A DNA stretch of 64,000 bases from NCBI RefSeq assembly GCF_003610535.1, contig NZ_RAPN01000004.1:248001-312000 (forward strand). Reading direction: 5' to 3'. A program made the position numbers and the translations under genes. Below are positions 42,125 through 51,600 of this stretch, piece after piece. Origin of the DNA: Mangrovibacterium diazotrophicum. GTDB taxonomy: Bacteria > Bacteroidota > Bacteroidia > Bacteroidales > Prolixibacteraceae. Within the stretch, counting starts at the first letter, position 1. The number at the start of each line of letters is the position of its first letter. The notes beneath the pieces were generated by a model that saw only the letters and a list, made by a program, of their open reading frames with translations, did no database searches and was not told the origin of the DNA.

Positions 42125-42913
42125 ATGAAAAGAATCTTTTTGCTGGCAGCATTCATAGCCAGCGTTATGACGATCTCCGCGCAAGAAACATATAAATATG
42201 TAATCATTCCGACAACAGCTCCCGAAATCGGAAAGGGAATTGATCCCTACGGCGTTTGTTCTTCTTTGCAAAAAGCGCTGTCGGCGAAGTCGATTGTTTG
42301 CATGTTTGAAGGGCCGGACAGACCTACCAATTACTGTGATGGTCTGAATGCGGAGATTGTCAAGGAGAATTCGTTGTTAAAAAACAAGGTTTCGATTACG
42401 CTGAAGGATTGCATGAATCGCGTTGTTTGGACGGGCGTTGGCTCCGGAATGTCGAAAGAATATCGTCCGGGTTATGCTGAAGCCATTGAAGACGCCTTGA
42501 AAGATTTGAACGAAATGCCGGCCGTAAAATTTGACCAACCGCAGTCAACCACCAGTCCGGCGCCGGTGGCAAAAGCTGAAGTAGTTGCCGCACCCGTTGT
42601 TGCAGAAAACGCTGTTACCGAAGACTACACGCCCCAAAATATTTATTACGACGACACCTATTTGGTTGATTACGTGAGTTCACCAAACGGCGACCGCAAA
42701 CTGATTGTACTGAATAGCAATTCGCTGGGCTACGACAAAATGCAGGAGATTGCAATTTTGACCCCTTCGGATTTAACCGGGATCTACACGGTTAAATTTG
42801 TTCAACCCAACGGCGATGAATGGAGCGGAGTTGCCAACGAAAGCGGATCTGAGTTAAAGATCTCGATCAAGTCCGGTGATGAAAAAAAGGTGATAACCTT
42901 ACACAAACAATAA
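42125..42913 (+). CDS. Exported protein of unknown function
   Basis: A 262-residue protein with a signal peptide (KRIFLLAAFIASVMTISAQ). I do not recognise the family. The first half (KYVIIPTTAPEIGKGIDPYGVCSSLQKAL) has alternating strands and helices and four cysteines. Residues 135-165 form a low-complexity Pro/Ala/Val linker (QSTTSPAPVAKAEVVAAPVVAENAV), and the last 90 residues form a predicted small beta domain. The N-terminal part is reminiscent of Bacteroidota periplasmic proteins with a short beta-alpha repeat. The gene stands alone between oxyR and a convergent hypothetical gene, with its own terminator. Confidence 0.65.
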   Translation: MKRIFLLAAFIASVMTISAQETYKYVIIPTTAPEIGKGIDPYGVCSSLQKALSAKSIVCMFEGPDRPTNYCDGLNAEIVKENSLLKNKVSITLKDCMNRVVWTGVGSGMSKEYRPGYAEAIEDALKDLNEMPAVKFDQPQSTTSPAPVAKAEVVAAPVVAENAVTEDYTPQNIYYDDTYLVDYVSSPNGDRKLIVLNSNSLGYDKMQEIAILTPSDLTGIYTVKFVQPNGDEWSGVANESGSELKISIKSGDEKKVITLHKQ

Positions 42914-42921
42914 ATGCTGAG

Positions 42922-42952
42922 AAGCTGTCCGAAAGGGCAGCTTTCTTTTTTT
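42922..42952 (+). terminator. Terminator after the exported hypothetical protein gene
   Basis: AAGCTGTCC (42922-42930) / GGGCAGCTT (42935-42943) with a GAAA tetraloop, one G-U pair, and a T-rich run after it. Confidence 0.85.
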
Positions 42953-43535
42953 ATTCGAAGCGGGAGTACAGCCAGGCTTCCATCAGCAAGGTTCCCTGGT
43001 CATCATTCGTGTAAAACAAGTTGGCCGAAAATTCTTTATCGTCAAACAACCGGTTGTACATGTGCGAACTCAGGGTAACTCCGTTCGGTAAAGTCATTTT
43101 CAACACAAATTTTTTAAATTCCAGTGTTCCGATAATCTGCACACTGGAGGCCGTATCAATTTGTGCATCGGGTATCTGCTCGGCAAAAGTGTGGTAAAGT
43201 TGTTTCGACACAGCCTGGCAGTGGTCGTTGTAGTCACCGCGCACTTTGGTATTGTATGGTTGCCAGTTCGATTCAAAATAATTGTAGTCGTTGCTTTTGA
43301 ACGCCAGTATCGTTTTAGGCGCGTTTGCCAAGGTAATTGAGTCCACTTGCAAACTGTCCTGAATGCCTTTTTGAAGATCCCAGCTTTCCGGATCAACTTT
43401 CGTGAATCCGGGAGGAATCCCGATGTGCCAGTTAAATTCCGGACTAAAGAAACCGCTTTCGTCAATCTCTTCCTGGGCGAAAAGGACACAAGGAAACAAA
43501 GCAGTTGCTAATATTACGAGCAAATATTTTTTCAT
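42951..43535 (-). CDS. Exported protein of unknown function
   Basis: A 194-residue exported protein. The ATG at 43535 starts the signal peptide (KKYLLVILATALFPCVLFAQ); the frame runs 18 codons further upstream without a better start. The mature part begins with FFSPEFNWHIGIPPGFTKVDPESW, followed by segments such as ALKSND, HTFAEQIPDAQIDTAS and a C-terminal strand pair (VTLSSHMYNRLF, NLFYTNDDQGTLLMEAWL). The pattern resembles small periplasmic DUF families that evaluate to single alpha/beta domains, but no specific family was recognised. The 3' end abuts the terminator of the convergent gene. It is followed upstream by the terminator of the CDGSH gene. Confidence 0.65.
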   Translation of the reverse strand: MKKYLLVILATALFPCVLFAQEEIDESGFFSPEFNWHIGIPPGFTKVDPESWDLQKGIQDSLQVDSITLANAPKTILAFKSNDYNYFESNWQPYNTKVRGDYNDHCQAVSKQLYHTFAEQIPDAQIDTASSVQIIGTLEFKKFVLKMTLPNGVTLSSHMYNRLFDDKEFSANLFYTNDDQGTLLMEAWLYSRFE

Positions 43536-43627
43536 GAAATGGACTCTTGATTTAAGGCCGCAAGTTAGCAAATCTAAAAAGCCGCTCATCTTAAAAAGCC
43601 TTTCGGAGTTTTAAATAATGCAAAAAG

Positions 43628-43660
43628 AAAAGGCGAAAGTTCTGATTTTTCGCCTTTTCG
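43628..43660 (-). terminator. Terminator of the CDGSH gene unit
   Basis: AAAAGGCGAAA / TTTCGCCTTTT arms with a short loop and an A run on the left, giving a U run on the minus strand just after the CDGSH stop codon. Confidence 0.75.
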
Positions 43661-43669
43661 ATGATCGAT

Positions 43670-43906
43670 TTATAAAGTTTTGTGGGTGCCGTCGCAAAAC
43701 GGCGGGTTGTCGGTTTGTTTGCAGCGACACCAAAATACGGTGCGTTTGGTGTCAATTTTTACTTCCATCGGGGTGAAATCGGTCACCTTGTGGGAACCGT
43801 CGCAGAACGGTTGGTTTTTACTCAAACCGCAACGGCACCACCAGTAAGTACCTGGCTCCATTTCCATCATTACAGGACTTTTTTCAGCAATTTTTCCTTT
43901 TTTCAT
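43670..43906 (-). CDS. Tandem CDGSH iron-sulfur domain protein
   Basis: A 78-residue protein holding two complete CDGSH modules, each predicted to bind a [2Fe-2S] cluster through three cysteines and one histidine. The first is CRCGLSKNQPFCDGSH (Cys24, Cys26, Cys35, His39); the second is CRCKQTDNPPFCDGTH (Cys60, Cys62, Cys71, His75). There is no transmembrane anchor, unlike mitochondrial mitoNEET, so it is soluble. Tandem forms occur in bacteria and are proposed to act in redox or Fe-S transfer. It lies 26 bases after the SMP-30-like gene in the same direction. Confidence 0.93.
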   Translation of the reverse strand: MKKGKIAEKSPVMMEMEPGTYWWCRCGLSKNQPFCDGSHKVTDFTPMEVKIDTKRTVFWCRCKQTDNPPFCDGTHKTL

Positions 43907-43931
43907 AATCGTCTGTTTTCAAGGTTCCTAA

Positions 43932-44762
43932 TTAATGTTCGATTTTATATGCAATAATTTGATTGTCGAAGAAAGTTGGAACGAACAGGAGTTTGAGTTC
44001 ATTCGCGTAGAAGACATCTGCCGTATTCAGGTTTTCGGCGGTGGAATCCCACATCTTTGTTAGCTTGCCGTCTTCGAGGTAAAAGATTCTTCCTACCCAA
44101 TTCGAAAAGACAAAGTTTCCGAGTTCGTCTTTGTCCAGGCCGTCAATTCCCTGGCAACCTGTTTGAATGACTTTGATTGTTTTGGTTTTGATATCGATTT
44201 CTTTCAACACTTCAGATCCGGCATAAAGTTTACCGTTTTCGGTGTACAGGCCGTTGGTTTGCATGAAATCATCGCCTTCCAGCCAAACCGAAAAATTACC
44301 GTCCTTTAACACGTGGATTCTCCCCGCGCGGTTATCGGACACGAAGATCATCCCATTTTGACAGGCTGCTACATCGTTCAGGAAAATGGCATTGGGTGCC
44401 GGGTAACGCTTCACTATTTTAGCATGAGCAATATCGATTTCAACAAGCTGGTCAATGTCGGAAACATAAAGCTTCCCGTCAAAAATTGCCATTCCCTTCG
44501 GGCCGTTTAAACCGGTAACCCATTCCAACTGCTTGATGGTGCCGTCGGGATTGAGCAGCGAGATAAAACCATTTCCGTCTTTGTCTGTTGGATTCCCATT
44601 GATGTTGGCTACGTAGATTATTTGGCTCGCTGGGTCGTAAAGAGCCGATTCCGGAGTTTTTAGTGTTGGCCCGGTACGCCAAACTTCAACCAATTTTTGG
44701 CTACTTGCCTGAAAAGAAATCGTGATAAAATACAGGAGGACTAAAAGATACTTGGGCTTCAT
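43932..44762 (-). CDS. Exported SMP-30/gluconolactonase-like beta-propeller
   Basis: A 276-residue exported protein. The ATG at 44762 starts a signal peptide (KPKYLLVLLYFITISFQASS); an upstream ATG at 44795 lacks one. The chain is a six-bladed propeller of the SMP-30/strictosidine synthase type: PESALYDPASQIIYVANING, GPKGMAIFDGKLYVSD, APNAIFLNDVAACQNGMIFVSDN, MQTNGLYTENGKLYAGS. Relatives hydrolyse aldonolactones with a divalent metal, though ligands here are only partly clear. It is periplasmic. It is divergent from a second lactonase gene and near a PQQ sugar dehydrogenase gene, which together suggests lactone handling. The CDGSH gene follows. Confidence 0.8.
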   Translation of the reverse strand: MKPKYLLVLLYFITISFQASSQKLVEVWRTGPTLKTPESALYDPASQIIYVANINGNPTDKDGNGFISLLNPDGTIKQLEWVTGLNGPKGMAIFDGKLYVSDIDQLVEIDIAHAKIVKRYPAPNAIFLNDVAACQNGMIFVSDNRAGRIHVLKDGNFSVWLEGDDFMQTNGLYTENGKLYAGSEVLKEIDIKTKTIKVIQTGCQGIDGLDKDELGNFVFSNWVGRIFYLEDGKLTKMWDSTAENLNTADVFYANELKLLFVPTFFDNQIIAYKIEH

Positions 44763-44838
44763 GTTGTTTCTTGTTAAGTTTACTTGTTTAAACAAGAGAT
44801 TGAATGGTCTGTTCAGCAGAAAGCTGTGTTGAGTTCAA

Positions 44839-44846
44839 CAAATTTA
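44839..44846 (-). promoter_or_regulatory. Possible -7 promoter element of the SMP-30-CDGSH pair
   Basis: On the minus strand TAAATTTG fits TAnnTTTG about 77 bases before the SMP-30 ATG. No -33 TTTG at the usual spacing was found. Confidence 0.35.
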
Positions 44847-44886
44847 CGCGATGGAATTGAAACATACTTAATTTTAAGAGATACAA

Positions 44887-46017
44887 ATGAAAATTTATGC
44901 ACTCGGATTGGTTGTTTTGATGGCTTTGGTTACCAGCTGTCAAACCCAAACAAAAGAAGTTCCTTTGTACATCGGAACTTATTCGGTCGAAAATAGTGAA
45001 GGTATTTATCGCTACCTGTTTAACCCCGAAACAGGAGAGTTGAGCTACTCGAGCGTTACTCCAAATCTTGAGAATCCCTCCTTCATCATCATTTCGCCGG
45101 ACAAAAAGAATTTATATGCGGTGAGTGAAGTTGACAACTACAATCATCTTGACAGCGGATCGGTTACGGCCTACAAAATCGAAACGGATGGTAGTCTCAC
45201 CAAATTAAACCAGGTGGCAACGCTGGGAAATCACCCTTGTCATGTAGCTGTTTCTCCGGATGGAAAAACGGTGGTGGCTTCAAACTACACAAGCGGTAGT
45301 ATCAGCATCTACAAAGTGAAAGCTGATGGTTCACTGGAAGATTCCCCGCAACTGATTCAGCACATCGGAAGCGGCCCCGACAGCACCCGCCAGCAAGGGC
45401 CACACGCGCACTCGTCTCAGTTTAGTTTCGATGGTTCGGAAATCATGACTGCTGATTTAGGACTCGACAAGCTTTTCTTTTACACCTACAATTCGGATTC
45501 AGCAAAGTACGTTTCGGCGAAACAGCCTTATGTTGAAGTCGTTGGTGGTGCCGGTCCGCGCCATTTTGCTTATACTCCCAAAGGTGATTTTATCTACCTG
45601 ATGACGGAAATGGCTTCGGCTGTCAACGTGTTGAAGAAAGAAGGTGACAACTATGTGGTGATTCAGTCAGCGTCCAGTTTGCCGGATGATTTTGATGGCA
45701 TCAAAGCGGGGGCCGACATTCATCTGAGCCCGGATAATCGATTTGTTTATTGCTCGAATCGAGGCTTGAACAGTATTGCCGTTTTCGAACGCAATTTGGA
45801 AACCGGAAAAATTACACTCATTCAAAATGAATCAGTACAGGGTGACTGGCCACGCAACTTTGCCCTTTCGCCCGACGGAAAATACCTTTTGGTGGCGAAT
45901 CAGCGCAGTAACAATGTCACCGTTTTCAGCCGCGATCCGGAAACCGGAAAGCTAACATTTACGGGTAAGAATTACGAAATACCGAGCCCGGTTTGTCTGC
46001 AGTTTTTTGCTGAGTAA
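44887..46017 (+). CDS. Lactonase family lipoprotein (6-phosphogluconolactonase-like propeller)
   Basis: A 376-residue seven-bladed beta-propeller of the YbhE/lactonase family. A lipobox (LVTSC, Cys18) places it outside the cytoplasm as a lipoprotein. Family marks: PLYIGTYSV near the mature start, IISPDKKNLYAVSE, LGNHPCHVAVSPDGKTVVASNY, GPHAHSSQFSFDGSEI, GAGPRHFAYTPKGDFIYL and WPRNFALSPDGKYLLVANQ. Because it is exported, a role on free aldonolactones or extracellular lactones is more likely than on 6-phosphogluconolactone of the pentose phosphate pathway. The gene is followed 66 bases later by the cytochrome c-PQQ dehydrogenase gene in the same direction. Confidence 0.87.
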   Translation: MKIYALGLVVLMALVTSCQTQTKEVPLYIGTYSVENSEGIYRYLFNPETGELSYSSVTPNLENPSFIIISPDKKNLYAVSEVDNYNHLDSGSVTAYKIETDGSLTKLNQVATLGNHPCHVAVSPDGKTVVASNYTSGSISIYKVKADGSLEDSPQLIQHIGSGPDSTRQQGPHAHSSQFSFDGSEIMTADLGLDKLFFYTYNSDSAKYVSAKQPYVEVVGGAGPRHFAYTPKGDFIYLMTEMASAVNVLKKEGDNYVVIQSASSLPDDFDGIKAGADIHLSPDNRFVYCSNRGLNSIAVFERNLETGKITLIQNESVQGDWPRNFALSPDGKYLLVANQRSNNVTVFSRDPETGKLTFTGKNYEIPSPVCLQFFAE

Positions 46018-46083
46018 ATTTTAGTCGTTTCCGACTTAACTTTTTAGTTGATTGCTTGTTTGAACAACTAAAAGACGACCCAT

Positions 46084-47493
46084 ATGAAGAAATTACGTGC
46101 TTATTATTTTGTCTGTTCAGTGGTGTTTTTGCTTGCGGGCTGCTCGAATGGAAACGGGCAGTTGAGCAAGGCAGAGCATGAACTGGCTGTTAAGAACTAT
46201 CAGCAGTATTGTGCTGGTTGCCATGGATTCAAACTGGAAAAATTTGAAAAGAAAGATTGGATGTATGGCGACAACATGGAAAGTGTGATCAACAGTATTA
46301 CGAATGGTCGTGAAGAGATGGGAATGCCGGCGTTTGAAGTGACTTTCTCGGAGGAGGAAATTTCAGCTTTGGCAAGCTACGTGATAAATGGGTTGCCGGA
46401 AAATAAAGATGAGCTGAAGCCGGCTCTTTCCGGTAACGATAAGGTGGAGTCGGAAGTGCAGGCGTTCATCGTTGACACGGTTGTGAGCGGATTGGATGTC
46501 CCCTGGGGCCTGGAGTTTCTGCCCAATGGCGATCTGTTGATTTCGGAGCGTGCAGCAAAACTCTACCGTTTTACAACGAACGGTGAATTGCAGGAGATCA
46601 CCGGGCTGCCTGAAATTATGGTGAAAGGGCAGGGTGGATTGCTCGACCTGGAACTTCACCCGGATTACGAAAACAATGGCTGGCTTTATTTTACCTATTC
46701 TGGTTACGCCGAGGATAATAAAAATGAAGGCTGCACGAATGTGATGCGGGCTAGGTTGAACGGAAATACCCTGGTTGATCAGGAAGTGATTTTCAACGGA
46801 ACGCCGGACTCTGATCGCGGACAGCATTGGGGAAGCAAGCTCGAATTCGATAAGAACGGCTACCTGTTCTTTGGTGTTGGCGATCGCGGCAATCGTGACG
46901 AAAATCCGCAGAGCTTGGCCAATCATGCCGGGAAAATTCACCGGATCATGGAAGACGGATCGATTCCGCCGGACAACCCGTTTATTGATACGCCGGGTGC
47001 AATTTTGTCCATTTATTCTTACGGACATCGCAATCCGCAGGGAACTTGCATGAATCCTGAAACAGGTGAGATTTTCGAAACGGAGCACGGACCAATGGGC
47101 GGCGATGAGCTGAATTTAATCAAACCCGGACTAAACTACGGATGGCCGGTTATTTCGTACGGTATCAATTACAACGGAACGAAATTTACCGATATCACGG
47201 AGAAAGAAGGGATGGAGCAGCCACTGACTTATTGGGTGCCTTCGATTGCGCCTTGCGGCATGACCTTTGTAAAAGGAGATCTGTATCCGGCCTGGAAGAA
47301 TAACATTCTGATTGGCTCACTTCGCTTTCAGTACCTGGAACGCGTTGTGCTCGATGGTTACGAAGTGACGCATCACGAAAAGTTACTGGAAGGTATCGGC
47401 CGTGTGCGAAACGTAGAGATGAGTCCGGATGGCTATGTTTACGTCGCTATTGAAAATCCCGGCAAGATACTGAGGCTGGTTCCCGTAAATTGA
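46084..47493 (+). CDS. Cytochrome c-PQQ-dependent sugar dehydrogenase fusion lipoprotein
   Basis: A 469-residue lipoprotein (LLAGC, Cys20). Residues 35-110 form a class I cytochrome c with CAGCH (43-47) and a likely distal Met in EEMGMPAF near residue 82. From about 128 a six-bladed soluble PQQ glucose/sorbosone dehydrogenase propeller follows: GLDVPWGLEFLPNGDLLISER, GGLLDLELHPDYENNGWLYF, HWGSKLEFDKNGYLFFGVGDRG, YGHRNPQG and TEHGPMGGDELN. It should oxidise aldoses to lactones in the periplasm and pass electrons through its own haem to the respiratory chain. Haem fusion to this propeller is known but not common. PQQ would have to be imported or made elsewhere. Confidence 0.9.
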   Translation: MKKLRAYYFVCSVVFLLAGCSNGNGQLSKAEHELAVKNYQQYCAGCHGFKLEKFEKKDWMYGDNMESVINSITNGREEMGMPAFEVTFSEEEISALASYVINGLPENKDELKPALSGNDKVESEVQAFIVDTVVSGLDVPWGLEFLPNGDLLISERAAKLYRFTTNGELQEITGLPEIMVKGQGGLLDLELHPDYENNGWLYFTYSGYAEDNKNEGCTNVMRARLNGNTLVDQEVIFNGTPDSDRGQHWGSKLEFDKNGYLFFGVGDRGNRDENPQSLANHAGKIHRIMEDGSIPPDNPFIDTPGAILSIYSYGHRNPQGTCMNPETGEIFETEHGPMGGDELNLIKPGLNYGWPVISYGINYNGTKFTDITEKEGMEQPLTYWVPSIAPCGMTFVKGDLYPAWKNNILIGSLRFQYLERVVLDGYEVTHHEKLLEGIGRVRNVEMSPDGYVYVAIENPGKILRLVPVN

Positions 47494-47518
47494 GATATTG
47501 AAAAAATAAATAGATGAA

Positions 47519-47556
47519 AATGTTAGGTCAGCGAGATGCCGGCCTGACATTTTTTA
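47519..47556 (+). terminator. Terminator after the cytochrome c-PQQ dehydrogenase gene
   Basis: AATGTTAGG (47519-47527) / CCTGACATT (47543-47551) with one G-U pair, followed by a T run. Confidence 0.75.
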
Positions 47557-47575
47557 TTGCAAAAAACGAAATTAA

Positions 47576-48694
47576 ATGATTTGGAAAATAGTTCTTTGGA
47601 GTGTCATCGTTTTAGTCATTTTATCGCTTGGTGTTTACCTGGCGATCAAACTGAATCCCTCATTTGGCGGGAAAAGTAGCGGGCAACGTTTGGCTCGCAT
47701 TCAGCAATCACCGAACTATCGGGATGGCAAATTCTGGAATCCTGTTGAAACGGCCGTGCAGTCGGATGATATGCCTTTTTTCAAAGTGATGCGTGATTTC
47801 ATCTTTGGTAAAGGAGATCTTGTTCCATCGGCGCCAATTCCGGTTGAGCCGTTAAGCTCTGATAATTTTGGGGCGGCTCCGCAAAAAGCCCGAATAACCT
47901 GGTTGGGACATTCAACGCTGGTTATTGAAATCAATCAGAAGCGGATATTAGTTGATCCAGTATTTTCGAAACGTACGTCACCCTTTTCGTTTTTAGGAAC
48001 AAAAGCGTTTGATTTCAGCGAGGAATATCGGTTAGATCAATTGCCGCCGATTGATTTGGTGTTGATTTCGCATGATCATTACGATCATTTGGATTACGAT
48101 GTCATCAAGCAGTTGAAAGATGCTTCAGTTCCGTTTGTGACGGCTTTGGGAGTTGGTGCCCATTTGGAACGCTGGGGAATTCAACCGGAGCGGATTACCG
48201 AGTTGGATTGGTGGGAATCCTATCGTTTTGCTGATTCAATTCAACTGACAGCAACACCTGCCCGGCACTTTTCCGGTCGTGGGCTGAATAACCGTTTTAC
48301 AACCTTGTGGGCTTCGTGGGTGATTGATGGCGGTAATGAGAAACTGTTCTTCGGGGCAGATTCCGGCTATTATCCCGGCTTCAAAACCATCGGTGAGAAA
48401 TTCGGTCCGTTCGATTTGGTGATGCTCGAGTGCGGACAGTACAGCCAGTACTGGCCATCAATTCATATGGCTCCCGAGGAAACTTACCAGGCAGCTTTGG
48501 ACTTAAATACAAAAGTCCTGTTACCGATCCACTGGGGCAAATTTAAGTTGAGCATCCACCCATGGAAAGAGCCGGTAGAGCGCTTGTTGAAAGCAGCCGC
48601 AAATGATTCGACCTGGATTGCTACCCCACGAATCGGTGAATCCTTCCAGTTGGATCAAAAGCTGCCGGCCGATCGTTGGTGGCGGGTGCTTTAA
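47576..48694 (+). CDS. Membrane-anchored metallo-beta-lactamase fold hydrolase (NAPE-PLD/UlaG-like)
   Basis: A 372-residue protein with one N-terminal transmembrane anchor (KIVLWSVIVLVILSLGVYLAI) and a metallo-beta-lactamase domain. The zinc motif SHDHYDHLD is at about residues 164-172, preceded by ARITWLGHSTLVIEI and KRILVDPVFSKRTSPF; further ligand regions are TPARHFSGRG, FFGADSGY and LPIHWGKF. These features match the N-acyl-phosphatidylethanolamine phospholipase D-like/UlaG-like group, so a phosphodiester or lactone bond is the likely target; which one is open. The stop codon overlaps by four bases the stop of the convergent transporter gene, with no terminator between. Confidence 0.85.
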   Translation: MIWKIVLWSVIVLVILSLGVYLAIKLNPSFGGKSSGQRLARIQQSPNYRDGKFWNPVETAVQSDDMPFFKVMRDFIFGKGDLVPSAPIPVEPLSSDNFGAAPQKARITWLGHSTLVIEINQKRILVDPVFSKRTSPFSFLGTKAFDFSEEYRLDQLPPIDLVLISHDHYDHLDYDVIKQLKDASVPFVTALGVGAHLERWGIQPERITELDWWESYRFADSIQLTATPARHFSGRGLNNRFTTLWASWVIDGGNEKLFFGADSGYYPGFKTIGEKFGPFDLVMLECGQYSQYWPSIHMAPEETYQAALDLNTKVLLPIHWGKFKLSIHPWKEPVERLLKAAANDSTWIATPRIGESFQLDQKLPADRWWRVL

Positions 48695-51600
48695 GGTGTT
48701 TTTTGCGTCGGTGCCTGGCGGAACTTTCGTTTCCGATCCGATTTCATAAATGCCATCGGGTTGTAGAAAATCCGGTCTCGCAATTCGGCCTGACGGGTTT
48801 CTCTCCAGCGTTGGATCGCAGTCAGCACTTTACGCAAAACATCAAAATACAAGGTCACGGCCAATAGTGCGGTGAATAGCCAAATAAAGAGTGCATTGAA
48901 AATGATTGTCGGTATTTTTAGCGGGCCAACAAATTTGTAAGCCGCGTAAAAATGTGCGCGCCCGTTGTTTTCAAATGGTAACCGGTAAATCGGCTCATCA
49001 CCCTGATGAATCAGATTCTGAGAGATGTAAATCTTGTTTTGCGAATATTTGTCGCGGAGCAAAAGCTCCAATTTCTTATTGGTGTATTTGTCTTTGAATT
49101 CCTGCAGCTTTTCCGAGTCACCCTTGAAACTTTGGAGAAGTAACTCGTACTTGGCATTTAGGGCATCATTGGCTTCGTTGTAAATTTTTTGATACCTCTT
49201 TTTCGCCGATGCGAGGTAATCTTTGAGTGTCGGATAGGGCAAATCCGCTGCGTTTTCTTGCAGCAATTGGGTCGCTGCAAAAATTGAATCCGACGGATGC
49301 ATAACACTGTTGACCTGCGAAAATGAATTGTATAACAATGGTTTCAGCAGGTCGGCTTCATCAGTCTTGTTGGCTTCCTCCAAACTTTTATGCGCATTCA
49401 CCAGCTTTTCAAGCTCGGGGAGGAAATAATAAGTGGCAAATCCCCAGGAGTTCTTTTCCAGTTCCTGGTCAAAGAAATGCTTTCGGTACGAATTGTTGGT
49501 GTATTGGTTCACCGCCAAAGCCTCGTATGACCAGCGCGAAACCATGGCATCGCCAATTAACGGCGTGTGGTCGTAGCTGGCAATGGAGTAATTCATTTTG
49601 TTGAAGTCGACGATTACGCCACTCAGAAGTAGTTGTGGTACCAGCAAAAACGGAATCATCACGTAAATGGCCACAGCCGAGTCCAGACCCGCAGAGAGGT
49701 TGAGACCGAGCAGGTTGGCAAAACAGGCTGTTGAAAACAGAATCACCCACATTTCGAAGGTGAGGCTTTTGATTTCCAGCAGATAGTTCCCGACCAGCAC
49801 GAAGGTCAATACCTGGAAGGCTGACAGCAAGAATAGTAAAATGATTTTGGACGCAAAATAGGCGCCTTTGCTGAGGTTGAGAAACTCTTCCCGTTTACGG
49901 ATCTTTCGATCCTTGAAGATTTCCTCGGCGCTAATGCTGAGCCCGATAAACAGTGCGACCACAACACTCATAAAGAGGTAGGCCGGAATGTTGTCGTTTT
50001 CGCTGAAGATATATTTGCCCTGGAAAGAGAATTTCGTGAAAAATCCCAGGATAACCGCCAAAATCGGTGCCTCGAGCAGAGCGATCGCTAAATATTGGCG
50101 GTTTGATCGTTTCGACGCGAAATCGCGCTGAAGGTACAGTTTGAATTGCGTCCACCATTTCGGCTTTTTGAAGAGCACATCGGGGAACTTTTCCTTTTTC
50201 ACCGGGTTGGCTTTCATGAAGTCGATTACCCGAGGCTCTACCTTTTCACGGTAGCTCTGGTACCATTCCTGCGGAGAGACTTTTCGGCGACGAATACTCT
50301 TTCCGAAGGGGTCGACCATGCGAGCCTCGATGATGCGCAACGGCTGTTCGGTTTTCACATTACCGCAGCTCAAACATTCGCTCTCGTCGGGGTTGATGTA
50401 GTTGGCCTGGTGCTTAAAGTAAGTGATGGATTCCATCGGGTTCCCGAAGAAAACCACGCGTCCGCCTTTATCCATGACAATGATCCGGTCGAACAGTTTG
50501 TAGATGTCGCTCGACGGCTGGTGAATGTTGGCAAAAACCAGTTTGCCTTTCAAACATTGCCGTTTCAGCAGGTACATCACCTTTTCCGAATCGGCCGAGC
50601 TCAGTCCCGAGGTGGGTTCATCAACAAAGAGCATCGACGGTTCCCGCATCAGCTCCAGTGCGATGTTAAGGCGTTTTCGCTGGCCACCACTCAAAATCTT
50701 TTTCAGCGGGTTGCCGACAACCAGGTCGCGCGCTTCCACCAAATCAAAATCGGTGAGGGTTTGCTCAATGATTTGTTCAATTTTTTCGTCGTCGGCGTCG
50801 CTAAAGCAGAACAGGGCGTTGAACCGGAGGTTTTGGTAAACGGTCAGCTCCTCCAGTAATAGGTCGTCTTGCGGTACGTAGCCGATCACCCCGGTCAGCT
50901 TATCTTCGTTTTCCGGGTCGTGAATATCGTAGCCGTTGATGGTAATTTTACCACCGCTTGGTTTTAGTTTTCCGTTCAGTACATTCAGCAAAGTGGTTTT
51001 ACCCACGCCGCTTCCTCCGAGTATCCCAACCAGGTCGCCCGACCGTTCTTGGAAACTCAGCTCGTGCAAACCGTAAACCCGCTTGTTAAACCGGTATTCA
51101 ACCGCTTCAGCATTGAAAACAATCATCGGTTTACCCACATTCTGGATGAAACGGGTCATCACCGTGCTATAGTAAATCGGGATAATTCGCGAGGTTTTCA
51201 GCACGCCTCCCGGTGGGAAAATGTACAGGCGCTGGTTCACCAAACGGTGGCCGTTGAGGTACAGGTTTCGCGGACCTGTATATTTGAAAAACAGGGTGTT
51301 GATGCTCGGAATACGGATGAATTCGATGTCAACTTTCTGGTTTTCGCGGTACAGATGCTTTACCTCTTTGTGCTCGTATTCTTCTGTGCCGTTCACCACA
51401 AACAGCCAACTCTTTTCCTTGACTTTACTGATGGAGAAAAGCGCGAAACGGTAAAAATTGTCGTATTCCTTAGGGTTGATATTCAGCCCCATGGCGACAA
51501 TGTGTACCATCTTCAGGTCTTCAATATTCAGACCTTTCGCTTTGTTGATGAAGTTGAAAAGTTGGGTGACAATCATGAACCGCACATTCAGATCGTAGTT

